NCBI GenBank assembly: GCA_023433505.1
Contig: JAEZCO010000058.1
Location: forward strand, 77,552 to 141,551
Direction: 5' to 3'
Source of the DNA: Bacillota bacterium
GTDB taxonomy: Bacteria > Bacillota > Clostridia > Acetivibrionales > DTU013
Length of the DNA: 64,000 bases
Below are positions 18,868 through 28,514 of the stretch, one piece after another. Position numbers and translations under genes: made by a program. Below the pieces are notes generated by a model, which searched no databases, was not told the origin of the DNA, and saw only the letters and a program-made list of their open reading frames with translations. Every line of letters starts with the position of its first letter. The first letter of the stretch is position 1.

Positions 18868-19854
18868 GTGGGAGATATTCTGTCCCAAAATGAAATAGAT
18901 AATCTGCTTAAAGCCCTGAGTACGGGTGAATTGGATGCGGAGCAGATACAGACGACCACCCAGGAGAAGAAGGTAAAGAGCCATGACTTCAAAAGGGCCA
19001 GCAAATTTGCAAAGGATCATATAAAAACTTTAAATATCATCTATGACAACTACGCAAGACTTATTACAAATTTTCTTACAGGCTACTTAAGGACGCTGGT
19101 CCAGGTGGATGTTGTCACGGTAGAAGCTTTACCCTACAGCGATTTCAGCAATTCCGTCTCAAATCCTGTAATTCTTGCAGTGATCGACTTCGCTCCTCTT
19201 TCCGGCACCATAGTGCTTGAAATAGAGCCTCATGTAGCTTTTGCCCTTGTTGACAGGATCCTGGGCGGCAAAGGCACATCCATGGATAAGGTAAGAGAAT
19301 TTACAGAGATAGAGCTTGCAATCATTGAGCGTATTATCATACAAATCCTCAATCTGATGCGCGAGCCATGGGAGAACGTTATTTCCATCAGGCCAAGGCT
19401 GGACAAGATTGAAACCAACGCCCAGTTTGCGCAGATCGTTGCACAAAACGAAACGGTAGCGCTTATTACTTTAAGCGCAAAAGTCGGAGATGTGGACGGA
19501 ATGATTAACATTTGTATACCGCATATGGTTGTAGAACCGATCGTTTCTAAATTAAGCACCAAATTCTGGTTTTCAAACATACAAAAGGAGGCTACCCCGG
19601 AGATGAAGGTAGCCATTGAAAACAAGGTACAGAACACGCCTGTGCCGGTAAAAGCAATCCTTGGCAAAACAACGATATCGGTTCATGAATTCATCGACTT
19701 GCAGCTAGGTGACGTACTTCCTTTGGACTCCAATGTAAATGAGGATATGGAAGTCATGGTCGGAGAATTAATGAAGTTTTATGCTAAGCCCGGTGTCCGG
19801 AAAAACAAGGTGGCTCTCAAAATTACCAGGGTCCTAAAAAAGGAGGATGAATAG
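18868..19854 (+). CDS. fliM: Flagellar motor switch protein FliM
   Basis: Switch protein that binds phosphorylated CheY. The 328-residue protein begins with the CheY-binding peptide ILSQNEIDNLLKAL, followed by the CheC-like middle domain (about 45-225) and the C-terminal SpoA/FliN-like domain (KAILGKTTISVHEFIDLQLGDVL). Start is a GTG with TAGGAGGGGG 6 bases upstream. Its end touches fliY. Confidence 0.97.
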   Translation: MGDILSQNEIDNLLKALSTGELDAEQIQTTTQEKKVKSHDFKRASKFAKDHIKTLNIIYDNYARLITNFLTGYLRTLVQVDVVTVEALPYSDFSNSVSNPVILAVIDFAPLSGTIVLEIEPHVAFALVDRILGGKGTSMDKVREFTEIELAIIERIIIQILNLMREPWENVISIRPRLDKIETNAQFAQIVAQNETVALITLSAKVGDVDGMINICIPHMVVEPIVSKLSTKFWFSNIQKEATPEMKVAIENKVQNTPVPVKAILGKTTISVHEFIDLQLGDVLPLDSNVNEDMEVMVGELMKFYAKPGVRKNKVALKITRVLKKEDE

Positions 19855-19855
19855 C

Positions 19856-21043
19856 ATGGGTGATATGCTTTCACAAGCTGAAATAGATGCATTATTAAAC
19901 GGATCTTCATTTAGCAGCCCTGCAACTGTAGAAAACAACTCGGAACAGCTTACCTCGCAGGAAATAGATGCACTGGGCGAAATTGGAAATATCAGCATGG
20001 GTACTTCCGCCACGACACTTTTTACCTTGCTGGGCCAAAAAGTAATGATTACAACGCCAAAAGTTACGGTTACCACCTGGGAAGAGCTATCGGACAACTA
20101 CCCCATTCCTTTTGTAGCCGTTAAAGTCGAATATACCCATGGTCTGGTAGGAAGCAACCTGCTTATCATGAAAGAGCAGGATGTGAAAATAATTACCGAT
20201 CTCATGATGGGCGGGGACGGAAGCAATGTTGGCGGAGAACTCTCGGATCTTCATTTAAGCGCAATCAGTGAAGCAATGAATCAGATGGTAGGCTCCTCTT
20301 CGACATCCATGTCTTCCATGTTTGATAAGAGAATAGACATCTCTCCGCCGAAAGCTTTTATGATGCATTTCAGCAATGGCGAGACCTATATGGATATCGA
20401 TACCTCCCAAAAAATTGTAAAGATTGCGTTCAAAATTACGGTAGGAAATCTGATAGACAGCGAAATCATGCAGATTTTGCCTATATCCTTCGCAAAGAAT
20501 CTTGTTGATAACCTGTTGAATATGGATACCGGCGGAGATAAGTATGTAGTCCCTGAGACTCCAAAGCCAAGGCAGCCGGAACCGCAAAGACAGCAGCCGG
20601 CACAGCCAGCACCGCGTCCACAGCAGCCTGCCTATGGGTACAATGCTCCATCTGAGCAACGTGCAGCCGCATATGAACAGGAGTATGAATATGACCATCC
20701 GGCGCCGAACGACAACAGACAGCGCAAGGAGCAGCCGGTCAATGTTCAGCCTGCACATTTTCAGTCCTTTGATGAGAGCAAGATCATACTGGAGAAGAAG
20801 AATATCAGCCTTATCATGGATGTGCCCCTGCAGGTTACCGTTGAACTGGGACGTACACAGAAGCTTATCAAGGACATTCTGGAGTTTGGGCCCGGTTCCA
20901 TTATAGAGCTTGACAAATTGGCAGGAGAACCGGTTGACATACTTGTCAACGGAAAAGCTATAGCCAAGGGTGAAGTAGTAGTTATTGATGAAAGCTTCGG
21001 AGTAAGGATTACCGATATCATACATCCTTCCAAGCGGCTCTAA
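19856..21043 (+). CDS. fliY: Flagellar motor switch phosphatase FliY
   Basis: FliN-type switch protein fused to a CheC-like CheY-P phosphatase, the Gram-positive form. The 395-residue protein has an N-terminal FliM-like peptide (MLSQAEIDALLNG), two phosphatase signatures (EIDALGEIGNISMGTSA and AISEAMNQMVGSSS), a Pro/Gln-rich linker (about 230-295) and a C-terminal FliN/SpoA domain (LDVPL-type strand, IIELDKLAGEPVDILVNG). The start at 19856 is 9 bases after AAGGAGG; an ATG at 19847 abuts the ribosome site and is unlikely. Confidence 0.96.
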   Translation: MGDMLSQAEIDALLNGSSFSSPATVENNSEQLTSQEIDALGEIGNISMGTSATTLFTLLGQKVMITTPKVTVTTWEELSDNYPIPFVAVKVEYTHGLVGSNLLIMKEQDVKIITDLMMGGDGSNVGGELSDLHLSAISEAMNQMVGSSSTSMSSMFDKRIDISPPKAFMMHFSNGETYMDIDTSQKIVKIAFKITVGNLIDSEIMQILPISFAKNLVDNLLNMDTGGDKYVVPETPKPRQPEPQRQQPAQPAPRPQQPAYGYNAPSEQRAAAYEQEYEYDHPAPNDNRQRKEQPVNVQPAHFQSFDESKIILEKKNISLIMDVPLQVTVELGRTQKLIKDILEFGPGSIIELDKLAGEPVDILVNGKAIAKGEVVVIDESFGVRITDIIHPSKRL

Positions 21044-21112
21044 GCCGGATGGGTATATATCGGGGAGAAATTATTCGAGAAATATCCTAATTCGACAAAG
21101 AAACATTTTATC

Positions 21113-21141
21113 TTGAATAAAAACTCGAGAAATGGTAACAT
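21113..21141 (+). promoter_or_regulatory. Possible sigma-A promoter upstream of cheY
   Basis: TTGAAT (21113-21118), 17 bases, TAACAT (21136-21141) in the 145-base gap before cheY. The segment TCGAGAAAT occurs twice in the gap (about 21075 and 21125). An internal promoter would allow extra CheY and export gate expression; the match is moderate. Confidence 0.35.
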
Positions 21142-21188
21142 AAACCTAACGGCGAATATTTATATACATAAACAAGGGAGAAGAGTAT

Positions 21189-21551
21189 ATGGGAAAAAGG
21201 ATTCTTATTGTTGACGATGCTGCATTTATGAGAATGATGATTAAGGACATTCTTTCAAAAAATGGTTATGAAATCGTCGGAGAAGCCGAGCACGGAGGCC
21301 GTGCCATTGAGAAGTACAAGGAACTGGTTCCCGATCTGGTCATAATGGATATCACAATGCCTGAGGTTGATGGCATACAGGCTGTCAAGGAAATAAGGAA
21401 GATTAACACCGATTCACAAATCATTATGTGTTCGGCGATGGGACAACAGGCTATGGTTATTGAGTCAATCCAGGCAGGAGCACGGGATTTTATCGTAAAG
21501 CCGTTTCAAGCGGAAAGAGTCGTTGAAGCAGTGAAAAAGGTACTGGGCTGA
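21189..21551 (+). CDS. cheY: Chemotaxis response regulator CheY
   Basis: Single-domain receiver that, when phosphorylated by CheA, binds FliM. The 120-residue protein has the acidic pair IVDDA (D9, D10), the phospho-acceptor in LVIMDITMPEVDG (D54), the Thr/Ser position in IMCSAMG and the lysine in FIVKPF (K104). The location between fliY and fliO is the usual one in Bacillus and clostridial fla/che operons. Confidence 0.96.
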   Translation: MGKRILIVDDAAFMRMMIKDILSKNGYEIVGEAEHGGRAIEKYKELVPDLVIMDITMPEVDGIQAVKEIRKINTDSQIIMCSAMGQQAMVIESIQAGARDFIVKPFQAERVVEAVKKVLG

Positions 21552-21585
21552 TACTGGCCGGAATAGCCGGAAACCGGAGTAAACT

Positions 21586-22083
21586 ATGAATCCATATGAG
21601 GTCATACTGTTACTTCTGGGCTTTGGTGCAATACTGTTTCTTACCTATGTCACCACAAGATACCTTGCCGTTAAGTCCAACAAGGCAATGAAAGGTAAGC
21701 ATTTAAGTATAGTAGAGACCATCAGCCTGGGTACCGACAAGAGGATACATCTTGTTAAAGCAGGGGAGAAGCATATCCTTGTTGCATCGACAGCCAAAAG
21801 TATTGAGTTTCTTACCGAGTTATCCATCGGTGAGGAAGAGGTTTCAAATGATCCTGCAGTACAGGGTATACAGAATGTTTTTGACTTTAAATCTCTATTT
21901 GAAAAATACATGAATGTATACAAGAATAAAAAAAATATCTCTTTCAGGCCGGAGTCAGATCTGCCGGCCAATAATACGGAAGGAGAAAGATTCAGATTCA
22001 ACCTGGAAAAGCTTAAGAATATTACACAAAAGATAAACACTCAGATTGTAAAAGATGGGGATGACATCACGAATGAAAAATAA
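21586..22083 (+). CDS. fliO: Flagellar biosynthetic protein FliO
   Basis: Assembly factor for the FliP ring. The 165-residue protein has one N-terminal transmembrane helix (about 5-25) and the FliO signature KHLSIVETISLGTDKRIHLV followed by EKHILVAST. The poorly conserved charged tail overlaps the start of fliP, which it precedes in the normal fliO-fliP-fliQ-fliR order. Confidence 0.9.
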   Translation: MNPYEVILLLLGFGAILFLTYVTTRYLAVKSNKAMKGKHLSIVETISLGTDKRIHLVKAGEKHILVASTAKSIEFLTELSIGEEEVSNDPAVQGIQNVFDFKSLFEKYMNVYKNKKNISFRPESDLPANNTEGERFRFNLEKLKNITQKINTQIVKDGDDITNEK

Positions 22084-22843
22084 GCCAAGAGGTCTGCAAA
22101 TAATCGTAATTCTCATTATTCTTATGGTTTTTGCCTCAAATGTTTTTGCCGAGCCTTCCGTTCCCTTTAAATTCGGATTTAGCGTAGAACCGACGCAAAA
22201 CCCGGAGGATGTTTCGGCAAGTATTCAGATTCTTCTGCTGCTGACCGTACTTTCCTTAGCTCCATCCATTCTGATCATGATGACGTCTTTTACAAGGATA
22301 ATCATTGTCCTGTCATTTCTAAGAAATGCACTGGGAACTCAGCAAATGCCGCCGAATCAGGTTTTGATTGGGCTTGCTTTGTTTTTGTCGCTGTTTATCA
22401 TGACGCCGGTTTTAAACCAGATTAATACCGAGGCTTTCCAGCCGTACAGCAAAGGTGAAATCACCCAGCAGGCGGCGATGGATAAATCCTCTACCGTAAT
22501 CAAGGGTTTTATGCTCAAGCAGTTCGGCGATAATGAGAAGGACCTGAAGTTATTTGTATCCCTGGCGAAAATAAAAACGCCCGTCGATCCGAAGACCCTT
22601 CCGCTTACAGTAGTGATCCCTGCTTTCATCATCAATGAACTGACCATTGCGTTTAAAATCGGATTTTTGATTTTTATTCCGTTTTTGATTATCGACATGG
22701 TGGTTTCCAGTACCCTGATGTCCATGGGTATGATGATGCTGCCGCCGGTAATGATATCGCTGCCCTTTAAGATACTTTTATTCATTATGGTGGACGGTTG
22801 GAATTTGATCACACAGACGATTGTAAGCAGCTTTATAATGTGA
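22073..22843 (+). CDS. fliP: Flagellar export gate protein FliP
   Basis: Core subunit of the export gate. The 256-residue form starting at 22073 begins with a lysine-rich start and cleavable signal peptide (ends near VFAEPS), then the FliP/SctR helices with LTVLSLAPSILIMMTSFTRI and RNALGTQQMPPNQVLIGLAL. ATGs at 22055 and 22061 are alternative starts; all overlap fliO. A hairpin (ATACCC/GGGTAT near 22850-22867) sits in the 113-base gap before fliQ. Confidence 0.96.
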   Translation: MKNKPRGLQIIVILIILMVFASNVFAEPSVPFKFGFSVEPTQNPEDVSASIQILLLLTVLSLAPSILIMMTSFTRIIIVLSFLRNALGTQQMPPNQVLIGLALFLSLFIMTPVLNQINTEAFQPYSKGEITQQAAMDKSSTVIKGFMLKQFGDNEKDLKLFVSLAKIKTPVDPKTLPLTVVIPAFIINELTIAFKIGFLIFIPFLIIDMVVSSTLMSMGMMMLPPVMISLPFKILLFIMVDGWNLITQTIVSSFIM

Positions 22844-22956
22844 AGGGACATACCCGTGCATGGGGTATTCTGCATGGGTGAGAACAAGGGGTATACGTTT
22901 AGGGTCCGGGGAATGGACTTTTTTTGGGAAAGTAATTTGGCAGCAGGAGGGAAGGT

Positions 22957-23226
22957 ATGGATCAGGGAACGGTTATAAATATAGCGCAAAACGCTTTGTG
23001 GATAGTGATTCTGGTTTCGGCTCCAATGCTGGGGCTGAGCCTTATTGTGGGATTGGCCGTCAGCATATTTCAGGCTACCACACAGATCCAGGAACAGACG
23101 CTGGCATTCATACCTAAAATTCTGGCCGTTATAGTAGCTGTTGCCGTATTTGGTTTTTGGATGCTGAATACATTAAAGGAATATACCGAGAATCTGTATC
23201 ACAATATCGGAAATTTGATCAGGTAA
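22957..23226 (+). CDS. fliQ: Flagellar export gate protein FliQ
   Basis: Small two-helix gate subunit. The 89-residue protein has the family pattern with VVSAPMLGLSLIVGLAVSIFQATTQIQEQTL-like sequence split over two membrane helices (about 17-37 and 48-70); the ATTQIQEQTLAFIPK segment is diagnostic. The ATG follows GGAGGGAAGG. Gate order fliP-fliQ-fliR. Confidence 0.96.
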   Translation: MDQGTVINIAQNALWIVILVSAPMLGLSLIVGLAVSIFQATTQIQEQTLAFIPKILAVIVAVAVFGFWMLNTLKEYTENLYHNIGNLIR

Positions 23227-23288
23227 AGGAAGACGACCGTTAAGGGAAGTCATATTTTCACCGGTGCTTGGTTTCAAGGAGGTATGCC

Positions 23289-24077
23289 GTGCCGTTTCCA
23301 GCCGGGTTGTTTTTAAACGGAATTGACGCTTTTTTACTCATATTTGTCCGAATGACCGGACTTTTTATTGTAGCGCCCATATTCGGCCGGCGAAATATTC
23401 CCGTGTACTTGAAGATAGGGTTTTCTTTTTTTACTGCGATAATTATGGTAAACACCATAAAGATTCCTTCGCCCGAAGCATATGATTCCATGCTGCAAGT
23501 GGCTTTGATGATAATAAAGGAATTTATTGTGGGCATTACTATCGGCTTCATAGCCTATCTTTCTTTCACTGCGATCTATGTTGCAGGTGAGATAATCGAT
23601 ATGCAGATAGGCTTTGGCGTTGTGAATGTTATGGACCCAATAAGCAATATCCAGGTGCCGATTACCTCCAATATTTATTTTATTTTGAGCATGCTGGTAT
23701 ATCTGGCGGTGAACGGACATCATGCCTTGATCAAGGCGCTTTTTGACAGTTATACCACTGTACCCCTCGGTATGGCTGAATTCAATGCATCAATGGCCGA
23801 TAACCTGATGGCGGTATTCGGGAATATATTTGCAATCGGCTTTAAAATAGCTGCGCCCATTATTGCAGCTATTCTTATTACCGACATTGCCCTGGGGACC
23901 ATCTCGAGGATGGTCCCGCAATTAAATGTATTTGTAATCGGGATGCCTTTGAAAATCTTGGTGGGTGTTGTTATTTTAATGGTAACAATCCCCATGTTTT
24001 TATATGTACTGGAAGGCGTGTTTAAAGTTGTCGATACCGGAACGCTAAATTATATAAAGGATATAAGCCCTAAATGA
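23289..24077 (+). CDS. fliR: Flagellar export gate protein FliR
   Basis: Gate subunit with six or more membrane helices. The 262-residue protein has the FliR motifs RMTGLFIVAPIFGRRNIP and EIIDMQIGFGVVNVMDP. I place the start at the GTG at 23289, 6 bases after AAGGAGG; upstream in-frame TTG codons lack a ribosome site, and the ATG at 23284 is out of frame. It overlaps flhB by 4 bases (ATGA). Confidence 0.95.
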   Translation: MPFPAGLFLNGIDAFLLIFVRMTGLFIVAPIFGRRNIPVYLKIGFSFFTAIIMVNTIKIPSPEAYDSMLQVALMIIKEFIVGITIGFIAYLSFTAIYVAGEIIDMQIGFGVVNVMDPISNIQVPITSNIYFILSMLVYLAVNGHHALIKALFDSYTTVPLGMAEFNASMADNLMAVFGNIFAIGFKIAAPIIAAILITDIALGTISRMVPQLNVFVIGMPLKILVGVVILMVTIPMFLYVLEGVFKVVDTGTLNYIKDISPK

Positions 24078-25177
24078 TTGAGAAGATCAATCTGCAGTTG
24101 TTTGCACAAAGTGCGGGAGACAAAACTGAAAAGGCGACGCCCAAAAAGCGGCAGGATGCCCGGAAAAAGGGCCAGGTGCTGCAAAGCAGGGAAATCAGCT
24201 CCGCCTTGGTCCTGATGCTGGTTTTCATTACGCTGCGCATTTTCGGGAGCTACATGTACAATGAAATCCTGACCTATACCAGAAAAGTACTTACGGAATA
24301 TCCCAAGATAGAAGATCTGTTCATGCCGGATATCCTGCTGAGGGTTTTCATTGACTCTGTAACAGTCTTTTTCAAGGCGACGGCTCCCATACTTGCAGTG
24401 GCATTGCTGACGGGTATAGTTGCCGGATATGCGCAGGTCGGCTTTTTATTTACCCTGGAAACCCTTTCTCCAAAGTTCAGCAGGATTAATCCATTCAGCG
24501 GTTTTAAACGGTTATTTTCACCCAAAGGCGCCGTTGAACTGGTGAAAGCAGTCTTGAAGGTTTCTGTCATCGGTTATGTGGCATATACCTATTTGAACGG
24601 CCAGGCGGAAAGCATTTTGAAAATGATGGATATGGATATTATCGCCATTGGTGTGATGGTCGGAACTATATCAATCAATGTAGCCATAAGAATCTGCCTG
24701 GTACTGATTATTCTTTCGCTGTTTGATTATGCTTACCAGTGGTGGGAATTTGAGAAAAACCTGAAGATGACCAAACAGGAAATCAAGGAAGAATACAAGC
24801 AAATGGAAGGAAATCCGGAAATAAAGTCCAAAATCAAGCAGAGACAAAGGCAGATGTCCATGAGGAGAATGATGCAGGAAGTGCCGAAAGCGGATGTTGT
24901 AATCACCAATCCTACGCATTTTGCATGTGCCATCAAGTATGACGCCCGTGTTTCGGACGCTCCCATGCTAATTGCCAAGGGACAGGACTATATTGCCATG
25001 AGAATAAAGGAAGTAGCGAAGGAAAATAAAGTGGAAATCGTTGAAAACAGAGCTCTGGCAAGGACCATTTACGACACGGTGGATATCGGCAAGTCAATAC
25101 CGCCGGAGCTTTATCAGGCAGTTGCCGAAATACTTGCCTTCGTATACAGCCTGAAAGGTACTACACGGGCGGTATAA
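24074..25177 (+). CDS. flhB: Flagellar export switch protein FlhB
   Basis: Controls substrate specificity of the export apparatus by self-cleavage. The 367-residue protein has a basic N-terminus with the DKTEKATPKKRQDARKKGQV motif, four membrane helices (about 40-210) and a cytoplasmic domain with the autocleavage site NPTH at residues 279-282 (cleaved between Asn279 and Pro280 in the family). Overlaps fliR. Confidence 0.97.
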   Translation: MIEKINLQLFAQSAGDKTEKATPKKRQDARKKGQVLQSREISSALVLMLVFITLRIFGSYMYNEILTYTRKVLTEYPKIEDLFMPDILLRVFIDSVTVFFKATAPILAVALLTGIVAGYAQVGFLFTLETLSPKFSRINPFSGFKRLFSPKGAVELVKAVLKVSVIGYVAYTYLNGQAESILKMMDMDIIAIGVMVGTISINVAIRICLVLIILSLFDYAYQWWEFEKNLKMTKQEIKEEYKQMEGNPEIKSKIKQRQRQMSMRRMMQEVPKADVVITNPTHFACAIKYDARVSDAPMLIAKGQDYIAMRIKEVAKENKVEIVENRALARTIYDTVDIGKSIPPELYQAVAEILAFVYSLKGTTRAV

Positions 25178-25228
25178 GTGTTACCAGGCATTATTTTTAA
25201 AACGCTTTTGTAAAGGAGGCCGGACAAT

Positions 25229-27253
25229 TTGAAAAACCGTGATATGTTCGTTCCCATATTTATTATATGTGTCATACTGACTTTAATTATTCCACTGCCG
25301 GATTATTTACTGGATGTATTGCTGGCCATCAATATAATCCTCTCAGCAATCATATTGCTTAATACCATTTACCTGAAGGAGCCTTTACAGCTTTCCATCT
25401 TTCCTTCACTGCTGGTTATAACGACCATATACAGGCTTTCACTTAACCTGACGGCGTTGAGGCTCATTCTCGGCAGCGGTGAAGCAGGCGGGGTTATCGA
25501 AGGTTTTGGCACCTTTGTCGGCGGAGGGAATCTGGTCGTAGGTTTCATCATGTTCCTTGTCATCATGGTTGTAAATTTCCTTGTTATTACACGTGGTTCC
25601 GAAAGGGTTGCGGAGGTTGCGGCAAGGTTTACCTTGGACGCGATGCCGGGAAAACAGATGGCAATTGACGCAGACCTGAATTCAGGCCTGATCAATGATG
25701 TAGAAGCCAAAGAGAGACGAAGAAAGATTCAAAGAGAAGCTGATTTCTATGGAGCTATGGATGGTGCCAGCAAGTTCGTTAAGAATGATGCCATCGCAGG
25801 TATAATAATCACTGTCATAAATATCGTCGGCGGATTAATTATGGGGATGGTAATGCGGGGAGAAGACTTTGCTACGGCGGGTGAAACCTATGTCATCCTT
25901 ACCATAGGCGACGGGCTGGTCAGCCAGATTCCGGCCCTTATGATTTCAGCAGCCACCAGCTTTATAGTAACCCGGGCCGCTTCGGATTCAGATATCAGCC
26001 AGGATTTGGTAAAGCAGATTTTCAGCAACCCGAAAGTATTGTTCATTGCAGCCGGTTTAAGCGTGGTGCTGTCACTTTTCCTTTCGCCCATCCCATTTTT
26101 GCTGCTGGCGGTAATCCTGGCATTCCTGGGATATACGTTGACACAGCAGCAGAAGATAGCTCAAAAGAAGCAGGAAGTACAGGTGGAGGAAAGCGAAGTA
26201 GAAGAAATAAGGAAGCCGGAAAATGTGGTCACCTTGCTTCAGATAGATCCCATAGAATTAGAATTCGGATATGGCGTAATACCTCTTGCAGATGTGAACC
26301 AGGGGGGAGACCTGCTGGACAGGGTCGTCATGATCCGGCGGCAGCTGGCCCTTGAGCTGGGAATGATCGTACCCATCATCCGGTTAAGAGACAACATCCA
26401 GCTTACTCCCAATGCATACCAAATCAAGATCAAAGGCGTGGAAGTAGCCTCAGGAGAGCTGATTCTGGACCATTTCCTCGCGATGAATCCGGGATTGGTG
26501 GATGAAGAAATGGAAGGCGTAAAAACTACTGAGCCCGCCTTCGGGCTTCCTGCTACATGGATAAGCGAAAGTCAGAGGGACAAGGCGGAAATGCTTGGAT
26601 ATACGGTGGTGGATCCGCCTTCGATCATTGCTACGCATCTTACCGAGATCATAAAGAAGCATGCCCACGAATTGACAGGCAGGCAGGAAGTTCAAGTACT
26701 CATTGACAATATCCGTCAAAATTATCCCGTAATCGTTGAAGAATTGATACCCAAACTCATGAATGTGGGTGAAATACAGAAGATTCTTGCGAATCTTCTG
26801 AAAGAAGGCGTATCCATAAGAGATATGGTAACCATACTGGAAACCCTGGCAGATCATGCGGCAATTACTCATGATGCGGATATGCTGACCGAATATGTAC
26901 GACAGGCTCTGGGCAGGGCAATTTCGAAGAAATTCTTTACTGAAAGCAAGTCCAATGTATTGACCCTGGACCCGAAACTGGAGCAAATTATCATGGATTC
27001 TGTGCAAAAGACGGAAACAGGGTCGTATCTGACACTGGAGCCCAATGTGACCAATACGATTTTAAGCAATCTTTCAAAGCAGGTGCAGAAACTGCTTCAG
27101 CTTGGCCAGCAGCCGGTGATTTTGGCTTCGCCCATCGTAAGACTGTATTTTAAAAAGCTGGCGGATCAGGTTATCCCCGGATTGGTTGTGCTCTCTTATA
27201 ACGAATTGGACCCCGGCTTGGAAATTCAGTCCATCGGTGTGATCAGTGTCTAA
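25229..27253 (+). CDS. flhA: Flagellar export protein FlhA
   Basis: Major export gate protein that docks chaperone-substrate complexes. The 674-residue protein has the eight-helix membrane half (about 1-310) with the FHIPEP-type loop (MPGKQMAIDADLNSGLI, about 150-166), a charged linker, and the cytoplasmic docking domain (VIPLADVNQGGDLLDR onward). Start is TTG with TAAAGGAGG 9 bases upstream. Confidence 0.97.
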   Translation: MKNRDMFVPIFIICVILTLIIPLPDYLLDVLLAINIILSAIILLNTIYLKEPLQLSIFPSLLVITTIYRLSLNLTALRLILGSGEAGGVIEGFGTFVGGGNLVVGFIMFLVIMVVNFLVITRGSERVAEVAARFTLDAMPGKQMAIDADLNSGLINDVEAKERRRKIQREADFYGAMDGASKFVKNDAIAGIIITVINIVGGLIMGMVMRGEDFATAGETYVILTIGDGLVSQIPALMISAATSFIVTRAASDSDISQDLVKQIFSNPKVLFIAAGLSVVLSLFLSPIPFLLLAVILAFLGYTLTQQQKIAQKKQEVQVEESEVEEIRKPENVVTLLQIDPIELEFGYGVIPLADVNQGGDLLDRVVMIRRQLALELGMIVPIIRLRDNIQLTPNAYQIKIKGVEVASGELILDHFLAMNPGLVDEEMEGVKTTEPAFGLPATWISESQRDKAEMLGYTVVDPPSIIATHLTEIIKKHAHELTGRQEVQVLIDNIRQNYPVIVEELIPKLMNVGEIQKILANLLKEGVSIRDMVTILETLADHAAITHDADMLTEYVRQALGRAISKKFFTESKSNVLTLDPKLEQIIMDSVQKTETGSYLTLEPNVTNTILSNLSKQVQKLLQLGQQPVILASPIVRLYFKKLADQVIPGLVVLSYNELDPGLEIQSIGVISV

Positions 27254-27271
27254 GCATAGTGGACCATGCAA

Positions 27272-27300
27272 TTGTATATCATTTACATGTATGCTATTAT
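27272..27300 (+). promoter_or_regulatory. Probable internal sigma-A promoter before flhF
   Basis: TTGTAT (27272-27277), 17 bases, TATTAT (27295-27300) in the 79-base AT-rich gap between flhA and flhF; the gap is the largest after flhB and would let flhF-flhG and the chemotaxis genes be expressed apart from the upstream part. Confidence 0.5.
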
Positions 27301-27332
27301 AGTATATATATTTCTAAAAAACGGGGGAATTT

Positions 27333-28514
27333 ATGAAAATACGCCGTTATATTGCAAATAACAACCAGGAGGCCATATTAAAAGTCAAAATGGATCTTGG
27401 CAATGACGCATTGATATTGAATACCAGAAAAGTCAGGCAAAAAGGGGTCTTTGGGATTTTTTCAAAACCAAAGGTGGAAGTCCTTGCTGCAATTGATGAG
27501 TATGGAACGCGCAAGGAAGCTGAAAATCCCAGGCTTGAAGAAAAAACCGCCAATCCGACAAAAGAAATAAAAAATAAAATAAATTTTGACGAAAAAGAGG
27601 AAAAAATCGCCAATCTGGAGAATAAAATAACAAATATGGAGGATATGCTGCAGAAGATCTACAGCCAGATCCATGATAAGGAAGAAACACCTGATTCAGA
27701 CAAGAAAGAAGAGAAGCAGGAACAGCCGGCAAAGTCGGTTCAAATATTTTACAACAACCTGATCAGGAATGAAGTAGAACAGGATATAGCTAAAAGGATC
27801 ATTGACAGCGTAGCGGCAAAAGTAGGGGACAATGCCAGTGTAAACGATACGGCTTCGGTATTGTACAGTATGATCGCAGGTATAATGGGAAAGCCGGAGA
27901 TGATTGCGCCTGCAAAGGGAGGGAAGCCGGCCGTAATTATTTTTGTAGGCCCCACAGGGGTAGGCAAAACTACGACCCTTGCCAAAATTGCGGCAAATTA
28001 TCTTCTGAATCAGAAAAAAAGTGTGGGTCTTATTACGGCCGATACCTATAGAATCGCAGCCGTCGAGCAGCTCAAAACCTATGCGGAAATTTTAGGAATA
28101 CCGGTTTCCGTGGTTTATTCCGCATCCGACATGAGCGATGCTGTCAACCAGTATTCGGATAAGGAAATAATACTCATCGACACTGCCGGGAGAAGCCACA
28201 GGAATAAGGCACAATTTGAAGAAATGAAGGCAATGATCACTGCTTCCGGTGCGGATGAGATCTTTCTGGTCCTAAGCTCTACGACAAGCATCCGGAGCTG
28301 CAAGGAGGTAATAAGCAATTATGACTTCATTAAAGACTACAAGCTGATTTTTACAAAAACGGATGAAGCACCCGTACTGGGGATCATTTTAAACATCCGG
28401 TTTATTACCGGAAAAAAGCTTTCATACATAACAACTGGACAAAATGTACCGGACGATATCGAAGTAGTTAATGTTGATAAAATTACTAAAAGTTTGATAG
28501 GGAGTATCGTCTAA
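27333..28514 (+). CDS. flhF: Flagellar SRP-like GTPase FlhF
   Basis: Determines flagellar placement and number with FlhG. The 393-residue protein has a basic N-terminal B domain, a charged coiled coil (about 85-130), and an SRP-type NG domain: G1 GPTGVGKTTTLAKIAANY (about 208-225), TADTYRIAAVEQL, G3 LIDTAGRSHRN, G4 FTKTDEA. It ends directly against the start of flhG with no gap. Confidence 0.96.
   Translation: MKIRRYIANNNQEAILKVKMDLGNDALILNTRKVRQKGVFGIFSKPKVEVLAAIDEYGTRKEAENPRLEEKTANPTKEIKNKINFDEKEEKIANLENKITNMEDMLQKIYSQIHDKEETPDSDKKEEKQEQPAKSVQIFYNNLIRNEVEQDIAKRIIDSVAAKVGDNASVNDTASVLYSMIAGIMGKPEMIAPAKGGKPAVIIFVGPTGVGKTTTLAKIAANYLLNQKKSVGLITADTYRIAAVEQLKTYAEILGIPVSVVYSASDMSDAVNQYSDKEIILIDTAGRSHRNKAQFEEMKAMITASGADEIFLVLSSTTSIRSCKEVISNYDFIKDYKLIFTKTDEAPVLGIILNIRFITGKKLSYITTGQNVPDDIEVVNVDKITKSLIGSIV

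Noticed and set aside
20255..21025. Long reading frame on the - strand (256 codons) opposite fliY
   Set aside because: It lies entirely within fliY, whose motifs are clear; no family features, no ribosome site; a shadow of codon bias.
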